Part shown: one piece after another, positions 16,825 to 25,303 of the stretch | Numbering within the stretch: the stretch's first letter is position 1 | How the letters are laid out: the number at the start of each line of letters is the position of its first letter | Source of the DNA: Prescottella equi | Lineage (GTDB): Bacteria > Actinomycetota > Actinomycetes > Mycobacteriales > Mycobacteriaceae | Length of the DNA stretch: 64,000 nt | Reading direction: 5' to 3' | Assembly: GCF_020171745.1 (NCBI RefSeq) | Contig: NZ_JAIVAH010000027.1 | Span: forward strand, 62,001 to 126,000 | The notes under the pieces: generated by a model | Seen by the model: the letters and a program-made list of their open reading frames with translations, nothing else | What the model was told of the DNA's origin: nothing | The model's database searches: none | Position numbers and translations under genes: made by a program

Positions 16825-18198
16825 TCAGCCCACTTCGCGTGATTCGGCCGCGTGACGCGCTCGACTCTGCTCCTGCAGCAGGTCGATCGCGTTGCGCGCG
16901 AACACCTGCTGCTCCGTCGACGCCATCTGGGCGCGGCCACGGCCGACGAAACTCACCGTCCACGAGATCACCGTCGACAGCCGGCTGCGGAAACCCACCA
17001 GATACATCAGGTGGATCACGAGCCACATGATCCAGCCGATGAACCCGCTGATCTCGAGCTTGCCGACCTTCGCGACCGCGCTGTAGCGGGAGATCGTCGC
17101 CATCGACCCCTTGTCGAAGTACTTGAACGGCTGACGGTCCTCCGGCTTCGCCCCGTCGAGTCCCGCCCGGATCTCCTTCGCCGCGTACTTGCCGCCCTGC
17201 ATCGCGACCTGTGCGAGCCCGGGCAGCTTGTCGAGCGACATCATGTCGCCGATCACGAACACGTTCGGATAGCCCGGCAGCGTCAGATCCGGGTTCACGT
17301 GCACTCGGCCGGCGCGGTCGACCTCGGCGCCCGACTGTTCGCCGAGCTGCTTGCCGAGCGGGCTCGCCTGCACGCCCGCCGACCACACCTTGCACTGCGA
17401 CTCGATCCGCGACTCCTCGCCGTCCTTGGTCTTTACGACCAACCCGTCCACGTCGACGTCGGTGACCATCGCGTTCAGGTGGATCTCCACCCCGAGCTTC
17501 TCGAGCCGTTCGGCCGCCTTGCGGCTCAGCTTCCCGCCGTACACCGGCAGGACCGCAGGCGCGCCGTCGAGCAGGATGACGCGCGACTCCCGGGGGTCGA
17601 TCCGCCGGAACGCACCGGCCAGCGTGCGGTGCGCGAGCTCGGCGATCTGTCCCGCCAACTCGACGCCGGTGGGGCCGGCGCCGACGACCACGAAAGTGAG
17701 GAGCCGGGCGCGTTCCTCGGGATCGTCGGACAGTTCGGCCTGCTCGAACGCGCCGAGGATCCGGCCGCGCAGCTCGAGGGCGTCGTCGATGGTCTTCATT
17801 CCGGGCGCGAATTCGGAGAAGTGGTCGTTGCCGAAGTACGACTGGCCGGCGCCCGCCGCGACGATGAGGGAGTCGAACTCGGTGACCGTCTCGCGGTCGA
17901 GCAGTCGTGACGTGACCTTGCCCGCGGCGAGGTCGATCGCCTCGACGTCGCCCAGGAGCACCTCGGCGTTCTTCTGCTTGCGCAGAACCATGCGGGTCGC
18001 CGGCGCGATGTCTCCGACCGACAGGATCCCCGTCGCCACCTGGTACAGGAGGGGCTGGAACAGGTGATGGGTGGTCCGGGCGACGAGGGTGACGTCCACG
18101 TCCGCGCGTTTGAGCGCCTGCGTGGCGAACAGGCCGCCGAAACCGGATCCGATGACGACCACACGGTGCCGTCCGGGTCGTGCCGAGGGGTTGCTCAT
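16825..18198 (-). CDS. ndh: Type II NADH dehydrogenase
   Basis: 457 residues from the ATG at 18198, which has GAGGAG 7 nt upstream. Two dinucleotide folds are visible: VVVIGSGFGGLFA near the N-terminus (FAD) and FVVVGAGPTGVELAGQ near residue 165 (NADH). FVIGDMMS and GLAQVAMQGGKYAA bind FAD near residue 310. The C-terminal region has an amphipathic or hydrophobic membrane-contact segment (ISGFIGWIMWLVIHLMYLVGF). It oxidises NADH and reduces menaquinone without proton pumping. Confidence 0.93.
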   Translation of the reverse strand: MSNPSARPGRHRVVVIGSGFGGLFATQALKRADVDVTLVARTTHHLFQPLLYQVATGILSVGDIAPATRMVLRKQKNAEVLLGDVEAIDLAAGKVTSRLLDRETVTEFDSLIVAAGAGQSYFGNDHFSEFAPGMKTIDDALELRGRILGAFEQAELSDDPEERARLLTFVVVGAGPTGVELAGQIAELAHRTLAGAFRRIDPRESRVILLDGAPAVLPVYGGKLSRKAAERLEKLGVEIHLNAMVTDVDVDGLVVKTKDGEESRIESQCKVWSAGVQASPLGKQLGEQSGAEVDRAGRVHVNPDLTLPGYPNVFVIGDMMSLDKLPGLAQVAMQGGKYAAKEIRAGLDGAKPEDRQPFKYFDKGSMATISRYSAVAKVGKLEISGFIGWIMWLVIHLMYLVGFRSRLSTVISWTVSFVGRGRAQMASTEQQVFARNAIDLLQEQSRARHAAESREVG

Positions 18199-18296
18199 CC
18201 CGCGCTCCTCGAAGCTCGTCGAAACGTGCTGTCCCTTGTCACCGTAGCCGCCGCTCGGTCCACCGTCCTGCCAACGCGGTGGACCTCCCGACACGA

Positions 18297-18330
18297 CGAT
18301 GGGCGGTGGGATATCTCCCACCGCCCATCG
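18297..18330 (-). terminator. Long perfect hairpin after the MFS gene
   Basis: A 15 bp perfect stem (arms 18297-18311 and 18316-18330) around the loop TATC, 23 bp past the MFS stop and 98 bp upstream of the ndh start. It lacks a T-tract on the minus strand, as is common for actinobacterial terminators. Confidence 0.7.
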
Positions 18331-18352
18331 CGGAACTGTCACCGACTGCGCG

Positions 18353-19915
18353 TCACGCGTCCTTGAAGACGCTGCCGCGGCGGATCAACAACGTGAAGCC
18401 GAACGTCACCAGGCCCAGGACGACCATCATCGTCGCGACCGTGTTCAGGCCACCCACGGTCGGGGCGGCGCTGCCGGCGGACACCGCCGACGATGCCAAC
18501 AGCATCGTCGCGATCGACGTGCCGATGCCCTGACCGCCGGTGCGCAGCACCGAGTTGGTTCCGGTCGCCTCGCTCGTGTTGCTCTCCGGGACGGCTTCGA
18601 CGATGAGGTTCGGCAGCGCCGTGTAGGCGAACGCCGTAGCGACCGAGACCGTGATGATCATCGCCACCATGCCGGCCACCGAGTCGTGGAAGATGATCAG
18701 CATCGCACTGCCGATCGTGAACAATCCCGTGCCGAGCAGCATCGAGGCCCGAGCTCCGACGGCCCGCGAGATGCGGCCGCTGAGCGGGGTGCACACGAAA
18801 CCGAACATCGAGCCGATGAACGACAGCCATCCGGCGTTGGTGGCCGAGATGCCGAGACCGAACGGCGCGGTCGTGGGGGACTGCAGGATCATCGGGATGA
18901 TCATGGTGCTGATACCCATCGGGCCCACGGCGATCGCCAGGGTCGCGACCATCGTCAGCGCGACCTTGCGGTCGGTGAACAGGCGCACATTGACGATGGG
19001 ATCGGTCACCCGAAGCTCCCACAGCACCCACAGCGCCAGAACGACCAGACCGCCGATGATCAGCCCCAGCGTCTTGATGTCGGTCCAACCCCACGCGCCG
19101 GACTTGTTGATGCCCAGCAGCACCGCCGCGATGGCCGGAGCGAATGCGATCGTGCCGAGGTAGTCGACCCTCTGCGTCGTTCCCGTCGGCGGACGCCACG
19201 GCAGGACGAACAGCACCAGCAGGAGTGCGAGCACCGCGTACACGGCGGCGACGACGAAGATCATGTGCCAGCTTGCGTGGTCGAGCATGACGCCGGCCAC
19301 CAGCAGCGACGCCGACCCGGCGGCGACGGCGGAACCGGAGATGATCGAGATAGCGACGGGAACCTGCTTGGCCGGCAGGTGTTCGCGGGCCAGGCCGATG
19401 CACAGCGGCAGGATCGCGCCCGCCACACCCTGGATCGCTCGGCCGACGATGATGCTGCCGATGCTGTCGCCGATCGCGCTGATGAAGGAGCCGATCGCGG
19501 CGGCGGCGAGGAGCACGACGAGGACGCGCTCACGCCCGTACATGTCGCCGAGACGGCCGCAGACGGCGGCCGAGGCGGCGGCGACGAGGAGGAATGCGGT
19601 GACGGCCCAGCCGACGGTGGCTGCGTCGCTGTGGAATTCCCGGATGAACGTCGGGATTGCGGCGTACACCATCGACGTCTCGAAGGCGCTGATGATCTCC
19701 ACCAGCACCAGGACGGTGATGATCACCCAGGCCGGTCGCTGCCGGTTGTACCGACCGCGCCCCGTGGAAGCCGGGGCCGAGGAGGGGCCGCGGGTATCTG
19801 CAGTAGCTGTCACTGAAGTAGTTGTCCAGACTCTTGACTCGCCCGATGCCGGGCTGTGCTGCGTGAATTCGAAGATCCGCGAGATCGTCGCGTTTACACG
19901 GATTCCGGCGGCCAT
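18353..19915 (-). CDS. MFS drug-efflux transporter (DHA2, 14-helix type)
   Basis: Up to 520 residues. About 14 hydrophobic helices begin near residue 62, with the conserved loop GRLGDMYGRERV between helices 2 and 3. The start is uncertain: the ATG at 19915 and a GTG at 19813 (486 residues) both lack a clear ribosome-binding site. Such pumps export drugs, dyes or surfactants by proton antiport. No regulator gene is adjacent. A hairpin follows the stop. Confidence 0.87.
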   Translation of the reverse strand: MAAGIRVNATISRIFEFTQHSPASGESRVWTTTSVTATADTRGPSSAPASTGRGRYNRQRPAWVIITVLVLVEIISAFETSMVYAAIPTFIREFHSDAATVGWAVTAFLLVAAASAAVCGRLGDMYGRERVLVVLLAAAAIGSFISAIGDSIGSIIVGRAIQGVAGAILPLCIGLAREHLPAKQVPVAISIISGSAVAAGSASLLVAGVMLDHASWHMIFVVAAVYAVLALLLVLFVLPWRPPTGTTQRVDYLGTIAFAPAIAAVLLGINKSGAWGWTDIKTLGLIIGGLVVLALWVLWELRVTDPIVNVRLFTDRKVALTMVATLAIAVGPMGISTMIIPMILQSPTTAPFGLGISATNAGWLSFIGSMFGFVCTPLSGRISRAVGARASMLLGTGLFTIGSAMLIIFHDSVAGMVAMIITVSVATAFAYTALPNLIVEAVPESNTSEATGTNSVLRTGGQGIGTSIATMLLASSAVSAGSAAPTVGGLNTVATMMVVLGLVTFGFTLLIRRGSVFKDA

Positions 19916-20174
19916 GGGTGGGCAGGTGCTGTTCCGTAGGTCACAGAGTGTGGCGCGTCACTGAAGGGGTATCGGAGTGATGTGCACTGAGTGGGACTGA
20001 TGGGTGGTCGAGGCAACAGTCGCAACCTGGGCAAATGCGAAAACGCGCAGGTAGCGAGGGTTCAGTGGAATGAGACTCTCCGACGTGGTGCTCCCGCTGA
20101 TCGGGACAGCACTGCTCGCCAGGCGCCACGCATGCCTAGACGGTCGGCACGACGAGGCCGACTGCACGAGTGTG
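19916..20174. other. Intergenic region
   Basis: Upstream region of the MFS gene. No promoter hexamers, repeats or hairpins stand out, and the short open frames here show no coding character. A further 197 bp to 20371 holds only the doubtful small frame at 20175-20375. Confidence 0.4.
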
Positions 20175-20375
20175 TCAGGCAAATGACACTTGTGTAGGCA
20201 AAACAGATGAAATCGGTGCAAACGTCACTCTGAACGGAAATGCGGTCGAGCGTGCGCCCAGCGCACCGTGCCGACCGTGTCGGCCGCCCACTCCCGAACC
20301 GGCGGCTGCGGAGTCGGTCTCCGTGCTGCCGGCCGAGTCTCCGCTCGTCGGTCGTGTCGCGGCATTGTCGCTCAT
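20175..20375 (-). CDS. Doubtful small protein overlapping the upstream stop
   Basis: 66 codons whose ATG overlaps the stop of the 20372-20773 gene (ATGA), as in translational coupling. The product is rich in Gly, Ser, Ala and Thr, without a hydrophobic segment or recognised domain and without a ribosome-binding site. Probably a chance frame; kept only because of the overlap. Confidence 0.2.
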   Translation of the reverse strand: MSDNAATRPTSGDSAGSTETDSAAAGSGVGGRHGRHGALGARSTAFPFRVTFAPISSVLPTQVSFA

Positions 20376-20773
20376 GGTCCAGTGGAGTCGGTCAGCTTCT
20401 TGACGATCGTGGGTCCGGTGGTGGCGAGGGCGGCTGTCCCTGCTGCGAGGAGGATGCCGATTGCTGTGGTTCGGCGGGGGAGTCCCCGGCGGGCTGCTGC
20501 GGCTACGACTCCTGCGTCGAACACATCCATGACGATGCCTGCCCTGAGTGTTGCGCGCCGGACTGTGTTGTCTGGGTGTAGTGCGGCGGCGCCGATGAGA
20601 ATGTCGCGGATTCCGAAGGCTTTGATCCAGATTCCTTGGTCTGGTCCTGCGTATTGGACGCCGAGTGCTCTGTGGACCGAATTGGGGGCGAGTGCGGTCG
20701 TGGCGCCCCAGAGGATCCTTCCGATGCCTATTGCGGCGAGGACGCGTTTCTCGGCTAGCTCAGTCGTCATCAT
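20372..20773 (-). CDS. Small integral membrane protein (DUF4267-like)
   Basis: 133 residues; two successive ATG codons (20773, 20770) are possible starts. Hydrophobic helices lie at about residues 8-30, 45-62, 75-95 and 100-120, with the loops GIWIKAFGIRDILIG and RRATLRAG reminiscent of DUF4267 proteins. Function unknown. It is divergent from the TetR gene with about 210 bp between starts. Confidence 0.65.
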   Translation of the reverse strand: MMTTELAEKRVLAAIGIGRILWGATTALAPNSVHRALGVQYAGPDQGIWIKAFGIRDILIGAAALHPDNTVRRATLRAGIVMDVFDAGVVAAAARRGLPRRTTAIGILLAAGTAALATTGPTIVKKLTDSTGP

Positions 20774-20951
20774 GGCGTGCTGACTCTCTACCTCGTGGGG
20801 GGCTTGTGCTGCAGTCAACCTATCGGCGGCATGCTGTGGAGGTGACCGTTCTGACGGTGGTCGAGGGGTGTTCGCGTGGTCGACTCTGCCGGTGCCGCCA
20901 CGGCGGGTGGTCGAGGATTGGAAGCCTGCCTGGGCGGCGGGGCGATGCTCG

Positions 20952-20975
20952 TATAATGGATAGATCGTTCCATTA
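20952..20975 (+). promoter_or_regulatory. TetR-gene promoter and operator
   Basis: A perfect -10 TATAAT (20952-20957) overlaps the inverted repeat TAATGGA-N8-TCCATTA (20954-20975). No -35 is evident. AGGAGG follows at 20976-20981. Repressor bound here would silence its own gene. Confidence 0.75.
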
Positions 20976-20986
20976 AGGAGGTCGTC

Positions 20987-21595
20987 GTGCCCACTCTTGG
21001 CCGTCCCCGCGCCTTCGACCTGCCGAAGGTGCTCGATGCCGCGATGTGGTTGTTCTGGGAACACGGCTACGACGCGACCTCTATGACCCAACTGCGAGAG
21101 GCCACCGGGCTGTCCTCGGCGAGCCTGTACGGCGCCTTTGGGTCCAAGCAGGGATTGTTCGAACGCGCGGCGGAGCGCTACATCGCTGGACCCGGCAGTG
21201 TCACCGAGATCATCTCCGACGAGACGCTGCGCCCACGTGATGCGGTCGCCCAGATGCTGCACGGTTCGATCGATATGCAGACCGACACCTCCCATCCGCG
21301 TGGCTGCCTCGTCGCCCTCTCTGGCACTGTCCGAGCCCCGGGAGACGGCGAAGCCGCCGTACGCCGGATGATGGCGGCACGCCGGGCGTCTGACCGGGCT
21401 GCCATCAGGCGGTGCGTCGTTCGCGGCGTCGAGGCGGGGGAGTTGGCGAACGGCACCGACGTCGACGGTTTCACGTCCATGATTCACAGCTTCCTGCTCG
21501 GGGTTTCCACTCAAGTGTGTGACGACGTGCCGGCCCGCGACCTGCACAACGCTGCGGACGCGATTCTCGCCGTGTGGCGGATGCCCGCAAAGTAG
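20987..21595 (+). CDS. TetR/AcrR family transcriptional regulator
   Basis: 202 residues from the GTG at 20987, 5 nt after AGGAGG. N-terminal helix-turn-helix (residues 12-57): AMWLFWEHGYDATSMTQL then GLSSASLYGAFGSKQGLF. The C-terminal ligand domain includes HPRGCLVALSG, typical of the YxaF/LfrR-like subgroup with the TetR_C fold. A palindrome overlapping its promoter recurs in the promoter of the MFS gene 560 bp downstream, so it probably represses both itself and that pump. Confidence 0.92.
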   Translation: MPTLGRPRAFDLPKVLDAAMWLFWEHGYDATSMTQLREATGLSSASLYGAFGSKQGLFERAAERYIAGPGSVTEIISDETLRPRDAVAQMLHGSIDMQTDTSHPRGCLVALSGTVRAPGDGEAAVRRMMAARRASDRAAIRRCVVRGVEAGELANGTDVDGFTSMIHSFLLGVSTQVCDDVPARDLHNAADAILAVWRMPAK

Positions 21596-21671
21596 CTTGC
21601 GCCTACGGCGCCGAGTTACGGAATGTCCGGTCGCCACCCGCGTCGGGACGTCTGCCGTTAGCCGCTCACCT

Positions 21672-21830
21672 CGAAATCCGCAGCCCCTCCAGGTCTGGAT
21701 ATCGACGAATCCTGCTCGCTGCGCGAGGTATTGGCAGAACACCCCTTCGCCGTGGCCCTCGCTCGCAGCCGGGATCGCCACTCCAGGCCTCGTAGCGTGA
21801 ACAACACGCGTCGAACGCCCTTCCTCATGC
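21672..21830 (+). pseudogene. Possible remnant of a LysR-type regulator
   Basis: One plus frame reads LREVLAEHPFAVALARS, resembling the effector-domain strand of LysR-type regulators. There is no start, no helix-turn-helix and no continuation. Weak resemblance only; the rest of the 558 bp between the TetR and MFS genes carries just the operator-like sites. Confidence 0.2.
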
Positions 21831-22070
21831 AGGTGGCTGCGGGCGGAAAGATGTTGCGTCGTTAGCCGTGCGAGGCGGATTGTGCGCAACCTGCTGAACG
21901 ACGACCGACCTGGTGGTGTGTCGATTCGGCCTTCGCCTCGATTCCTCTCGACCGCATTCCCTGATGCTCGCCGCTTGCCGATCTTCGTGGGCGGTGCTCT
22001 CACTGCCCACGCCACGAGCGCCCCGTTCGGGTGATCGAGGCGCCCGACGCGAAGGCCGGTGCCCGCATTC

Positions 22071-22135
22071 TGGATCGATTGGTCCATTTTGACTTGTGTT
22101 CGTACGCACGGTCATTATTGGAGTGATCAATCCAA
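22071..22135. promoter_or_regulatory. Two operator-like palindromes before the MFS gene
   Basis: TGGA-N8-TCCA at 22071-22086 and TTGGA-N8-TCCAA at 22118-22135 have the same half-site and spacing as the TAATGGA-N8-TCCATTA site in the TetR promoter. The second lies 18 bp before the proposed start. Confidence 0.6.
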
Positions 22136-22153
22136 AACTAGTTGGGAGCTGCC

Positions 22154-23347
22154 TTGTCCACACAATCCGCGACAGAGACGCCGCACACGCGACCTCGTCT
22201 CCCGGTCGCTGCGCTCTCCCTGATGGCGTTGACCGGGTTCATCGTCATCATGACCGAAACGTTGCCCGCCGGACTGCTCCCACTTCTCAGCACCGCCTTC
22301 GACGTCACAGAAGGAGCCGCGGGTCAGCTTGTGAGCGCCTACGCGCTGGGCACCGTCTTGGCTGCTATTCCGGCGATCGCGGCGACACAGCGACTTCCCC
22401 GCAAGCGGCTTCTGGTCATCGGTTTGCTCGGGTTCTTCGTCGCCAACTCACTCACTGCTTTCGCCCCGACTTACGCCGTCGCGTTGGCGGCGCGGTTCAT
22501 CGGAGGGGCGTTCTCGGGGCTTCTGTGGGGCATGCTTGCCGGCTACGCCCGACGAATCGTTGCCCCGGAGCTTGCAGGACGGGCACTGGCGATCGCGATG
22601 ACAGGCACGCCGGTGGCGCTGTCGATCGGTACACCGCTGGGCACCGCGTTGGGTGCTGCGGTCGGCTGGCGCTGGACATTCATCGCCGTATCCATACTCA
22701 CGTTGCTTACGGCTATCGCTGTACTGGCGGTCGTGCCCGACGCTTCGGGAGTTCACACGCAGGGGCGAACGCGCTTCTTCAGGGTTTTCACGATCCCTGG
22801 AGTTGCAGCGATCCTGGCGGTGGTGTTCGTGTGGATGCTCGCGCACAACCTGCTCTACACGTATATCGCACCGTTCTTGCAGTCCAATCAGGTCCCCCTG
22901 CGTCCGGACGTCGCACTGTTCATCTTCGGCGCTGCGGCACTGATCGGAATCTGGATCACCGGCATTCTCATCGACAAGGCCCTGCGCCAACTAACGATCT
23001 TCAGCACCACTGCGTTCCTCGGCGCAGCACTCGCACTCTCCCTGTTTCCGCTGTCATTGCCACTCGTCATCGCGGCCATCGTGTTGTGGGGCATCGCGTT
23101 CGGTGGTTCCGCTACACAACTGCAGACAGCCAGCGCTCTCGCAGCAGGACAAAGCGCGGATCTTGCCAATGCAATGCTGACCACCGTGTTCAACCTCGCG
23201 ATCTTCAGCGCCGGTGCCGCAGGGGCGGTCCTGCTGGAGGTCAGCGGAGCCGACGCACTACCAGTCACCATGGCTGTACTTTCCGCCGCCGCGACATGTG
23301 TCGTGCTACTCGCTCGCACACATGCGTTCCCCCGAACGAAACGTTGA
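22154..23347 (+). CDS. MFS efflux transporter (DHA1, 12-helix type)
   Basis: 397 residues from a TTG at 22154, favoured because GGGAG lies 5 nt upstream; another TTG at 22142 is in frame. Twelve hydrophobic helices, the early motif FIVIMTETLPAGLLP and the ARFIGGAFSGLLWGM segment place it with the AraJ/NepI/chloramphenicol-type exporters. GC content here looks somewhat lower than in its neighbours. The operator-like repeats upstream suggest control by the TetR protein at 20987-21595. Substrate unknown. Confidence 0.9.
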   Translation: MSTQSATETPHTRPRLPVAALSLMALTGFIVIMTETLPAGLLPLLSTAFDVTEGAAGQLVSAYALGTVLAAIPAIAATQRLPRKRLLVIGLLGFFVANSLTAFAPTYAVALAARFIGGAFSGLLWGMLAGYARRIVAPELAGRALAIAMTGTPVALSIGTPLGTALGAAVGWRWTFIAVSILTLLTAIAVLAVVPDASGVHTQGRTRFFRVFTIPGVAAILAVVFVWMLAHNLLYTYIAPFLQSNQVPLRPDVALFIFGAAALIGIWITGILIDKALRQLTIFSTTAFLGAALALSLFPLSLPLVIAAIVLWGIAFGGSATQLQTASALAAGQSADLANAMLTTVFNLAIFSAGAAGAVLLEVSGADALPVTMAVLSAAATCVVLLARTHAFPRTKR

Positions 23348-23505
23348 ACACCGACGCGGCCGTCAAATGTCTCAAACAGGAGGTAGGTCAACGTTTGCAG
23401 GGAACTACATGACCGACCGCGGTTGTCTACTCGACGCCCTTCGCGACCCGATAAGTCCAGATTTGTCGATGCTCTCGCACGCAGCGACGGCGGTGAAGTT
23501 CGTGG

Positions 23506-24546
23506 TCAGGAGCCATCGAGGAACCGGTACAACGGATTGCGCGCGGCTGCTTCGCGCACACCGGTGCCAGCGCCCTCGGTGTACACCTGCGTCGTGTTCA
23601 TGGACTCGTGCCCGAGCATCCGCATGAGCGTGAAGATGCTGACGTTCTCGTCGGCCATGTTGGTGGCGAACGTGTGCCGGAATTGGTGCGTCAGCGCGCC
23701 CTTGGCGCGTTCGCCGTTGATCCCGGCCCGCCGGTAGGCACGGAGTACCCGGTACTGCAACGTGCCTCGCGTGATCCGATTCCCGTCTGCACCCACGAAC
23801 AGGGGATCGGTGGCGCGGAAATGCTGCCACGGCGTCGCGTCCTGCGGCACGCGGCGCTTCGTGCTCTCCGGGAATCGCGCGATGCGCGACTCCAGATACC
23901 CGGTGAGGGTCGCGACCAGTGCGGGCTCCGCGGTTGCCACCCGTTCCTTGCTGCCCTTGCCTCGCACCAGGATGACCCGCGCCGTTCCGCCGCTCGGATC
24001 CGGCGCGCTGCGCACGTCGCCGAGATCCACCGCTATCAACTCCGACGACCGCATTCCCGTCAGCAGGGCCGTGAGGATGATCGCGAAGTCCCGCTCACCC
24101 CAGGGCCGGACCCCGTCGGTGTCGTCCTCCTGCAACGTGCGGATCAGGCGGGTGACGGCGTCCGAGGGCAACGCCTTCGGGATCCGTTTGGGCGCCTTCG
24201 GTCGAAGCACCGCGGACATCGGGTTGGCGACGATGGCGTCGATCGAGAACAGGTAGTCGCACAGCGTGTTCCAGGTGGACCAGCAGCGGCGGATCGACGC
24301 GACCTCGTGTGTCGCGGCGAACGACGCGAACGCCTGCTGCATCGACGGCTTGGTGATCACCTCCACCGACAACTCCGAGACGGGCACGCCGGTCTGCTCG
24401 GAAAGGAACCCGCTCACGGCCGCGAAATCCTGGCGGTACGCCTTGAGCGTGTGCGGGGACGGCTTCGCGGTGCTGCGATGCAGTAGGAACTCGCCGAACC
24501 AGGCCTCGAGTCGTTGTCGATCGTCACTCACGTGGGCCTGCTCCAT
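23506..24546 (-). CDS. Tyrosine recombinase / integrase
   Basis: 346 residues. The N-terminal SAM-like core-binding domain (about 10-115) precedes a catalytic domain with the full set of residues: Arg166 (TGMRSSEL), Lys200 (GKGSKER), His287-x-x-Arg290 (HQFRH), His313 (LGHES) and Tyr322 (TQVYTEG). It should cut and rejoin DNA through a 3'-phosphotyrosine. No excisionase, phage or conjugation genes are nearby, so it is either a stranded integrase or a resident recombinase. It lies 2.3 kb from a dif-like site. It is slightly longer than XerC/XerD (about 300) and I do not assign it to either. Confidence 0.93.
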   Translation of the reverse strand: MEQAHVSDDRQRLEAWFGEFLLHRSTAKPSPHTLKAYRQDFAAVSGFLSEQTGVPVSELSVEVITKPSMQQAFASFAATHEVASIRRCWSTWNTLCDYLFSIDAIVANPMSAVLRPKAPKRIPKALPSDAVTRLIRTLQEDDTDGVRPWGERDFAIILTALLTGMRSSELIAVDLGDVRSAPDPSGGTARVILVRGKGSKERVATAEPALVATLTGYLESRIARFPESTKRRVPQDATPWQHFRATDPLFVGADGNRITRGTLQYRVLRAYRRAGINGERAKGALTHQFRHTFATNMADENVSIFTLMRMLGHESMNTTQVYTEGAGTGVREAAARNPLYRFLDGS

Positions 24547-24841
24547 GTCCTTCCGCGACTGCGTCGAGCGCGGCGCCCGGGGCGGGCGCGTGTTCGGCCA
24601 AGCTTATCGACCGGCTCCGACAAGGATCACCGACGTCGGGGGAGTCCGGGACACTTGTTCGATCGCGTCCGATGCCCCCGTAGGTGGGGTGACCGGTTGA
24701 TCCGTTTCACCGGAAAACGCTGGAGAATCGTGTAACTTCCCGTGCTGGCGAACATTTCGTGCACGACGGATACTGGCCGCGAGCGAGGCTTCACCCTCGA
24801 TTTCACCCCAAAGCGGCTTTTCCTGACCGCACGGTATGGAT

Positions 24842-24940
24842 ACTTTGAAGGAGGTCAGGCGCACCCCCCGACGTGTGCCTGACCATCTACTTCCGGAACC
24901 CCCGCCGCGGATCATTCGCGGCGGGGGTTCCGTCGTTTCC
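24842..24940 (+). ncRNA. Structured small RNA, 6C-like candidate
   Basis: Hairpin 1: GTCAGGCGCAC (24854-24864) with GTGTGCCTGAC (24873-24883), one G-U pair, and a run of six C (24864-24869) entering the loop. Hairpin 2: a perfect 14 bp stem (24895-24908 with 24918-24931) containing a C5/G5 run, followed by GTCGTTTCC, which looks like a terminator. C-runs in paired hairpins are the hallmark of the actinobacterial 6C RNA, but here only the first run is in a loop. A TATGGA just upstream (24835-24840) could be a -10. Ends are estimates. Confidence 0.5.
24894..24936 (+). terminator. Strong hairpin terminator
   Basis: A 15 bp GC-rich perfect stem (24894-24908 with 24918-24932), 9 nt loop, short T-containing tail. 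It ends the candidate RNA above and isolates the downstream gene. Confidence 0.75.
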
Positions 24941-25060
24941 GGCGAATGCTCCGATGAATGTTCGATGCATGGCTCGCTCCGGTTCGGGGTAGACCGACAG
25001 TGCAGCAGGGCGCCCCGGCGGCACGGTGCCGACCGGTGTGGTCCGGGCGGGAGGCGTGTG

Positions 25061-25294
25061 ATGGCGACGTGCGATACGTGCGGGAACGACTACGACAAGG
25101 CGTTCACGGTGGTGATGGGGGACCGGCGAGGGGTGTTCGACAGTTTCGAGTGTGCCGCCCACGCGATGGCGCCGGTGTGCGGACACTGCGGCTGCCGGAT
25201 TCTCGGGCACGGCGTCGAGGACGAGAGCCGCATCTTCTGCTGCGCGAACTGTGCGCGCATGGCCGGACACGAGCAACTCGTCGACCGCGTCTGA
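25061..25294 (+). CDS. Small cysteine-rich zinc protein (prokaryotic metallothionein-like)
   Basis: 77 residues from the ATG at 25061, 7 nt after GGGAGG; longer frames would run through the RNA terminator. Cys/His-rich clusters CDTC, FECAAHA, CGHCGCR and CCANC follow the pattern of small actinobacterial metal-binding proteins annotated as prokaryotic metallothioneins. A structural or metal-storage zinc protein is likely; the physiological role is unknown. It ends 9 bp from the convergent sigma-factor gene. Confidence 0.75.
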   Translation: MATCDTCGNDYDKAFTVVMGDRRGVFDSFECAAHAMAPVCGHCGCRILGHGVEDESRIFCCANCARMAGHEQLVDRV

Positions 25295-25303
25295 CGGAAT
25301 GGG

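Noticed and set aside
23348-23505. Attachment site for the tyrosine recombinase next to its gene
   Set aside because: No tRNA gene or repeated core could be seen on either side; dif at 26855 remains the only plausible target.
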